Assembly (NCBI GenBank): GCA_017379255.1
Contig: JAFNWZ010000104.1
Coordinates: 1 to 6,258, forward strand
DNA from: Akkermansia sp.
Lineage (GTDB): Bacteria > Verrucomicrobiota > Verrucomicrobiia > Verrucomicrobiales > Akkermansiaceae
Reading direction: 5' to 3'
DNA: 6,258 nucleotides
The translations under genes and the position numbers were made by a program. Positions 6,107-6,258 of the stretch are shown piece by piece; positions within the stretch are counted from its first letter, which is position 1; every line of letters begins with the position of its first letter. The notes under the pieces are model-generated. The model was not told the origin of the DNA. It did not search any database and was given only the letters and a program-made list of their open reading frames with translations.

Positions 6107-6258
6107 ATGCAAGAAACTCTCATCGATTTGAAAAACCGCCGGCATCTTCCGGGCTGCCGCCTACCGTGAGCTGCTGAGTGTGGAAAACGGCAGCTTTACC
6201 GAGGATGTGGCCCAGATTTCCTTCAGCGAGATCCCCACGCTGGACCGCACCAGCGCCG
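6107..6258 (+). pseudogene. Start of an unrecognised gene with an apparent frameshift, cut by the window edge
   Basis: An ATG at 6107 opens a frame (MQETLIDLKNRR...) that stops at TGA 6167-6169 after 20 codons. From 6132 the +1 frame is open to the window end and reads as ordinary protein: AGIFRAAAYRELLSVENG, then a segment with FTEDVAQISFSEIPTLDRTSA. That frame has no ATG after its own TGA at 6129-6131. Deleting one base from the run of five A (6131-6135) would join the two frames into MQETLIDLKTAGIFRAAAY... A simple indel is therefore the best explanation. It may be a natural disruption or a sequencing or assembly error; programmed frameshifting is less likely. I do not recognise the protein. 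A strong promoter precedes it. Confidence 0.45.

Noticed and set aside
6107..6258. Programmed +1 frameshift at TGA like that of prfB (release factor 2)
   Set aside because: The geometry (TGA 6167-6169 followed by G, +1 frame open) is similar. However, the downstream peptide is not RF2, the CTTTGAC slip site and upstream Shine-Dalgarno-like element are absent, and the +1 frame looks protein-like well before the TGA.

Overview
This window is a compact stretch of bacterial chromosome with six genes that can be read clearly and a seventh that enters at the right edge. It is moderately GC-rich, with short intergenic gaps. I see no tRNA, rRNA, CRISPR array, insertion sequence or other sign of mobility. 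Protein content suggests a Gram-negative anaerobe or gut-type bacterium. A Verrucomicrobiota-like host is only a guess, because nothing in the window fixes the taxonomy.

Layout, left to right. (1) nadE, a large two-domain NAD+ synthetase, lies on the minus strand and runs off the left edge (462 codons visible). (2) Divergent from it across about 170 bp is a MerR-family regulator. (3) Its stop codon overlaps (ATGA) the start of a 46-codon single-pass membrane mini-protein. (4) A long hairpin follows, shared by convergent transcription units. (5) An Old Yellow Enzyme-like flavoprotein lies on the minus strand. (6) Divergent from it across 127 bp is a tight two-gene unit: a KhpA-type KH-domain RNA-binding protein and, 2 nt later, priA, the replication-restart helicase. 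(7) Immediately after priA is a strong promoter with an inverted repeat in its spacer, then the start of a further gene whose reading frame appears broken.

NadE makes the final step of NAD+ synthesis, PriA restarts stalled forks, and the KH protein is an RNA chaperone. The MerR regulator and membrane mini-protein form their own small operon. No single pathway joins the loci.

The most noteworthy observations are these. In NadE, the nucleophilic cysteine of the glutaminase (nitrilase-fold) domain is replaced by glycine, while the other two triad residues remain. In the Old Yellow Enzyme-like protein, FMN-binding features remain but the HxxH/N substrate pair and other active-site residues are gone. 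There is also a membrane mini-protein coupled to a MerR regulator, an operator-like palindrome inside a near-consensus promoter, and a recurring promoter form that predicts very short leaders.
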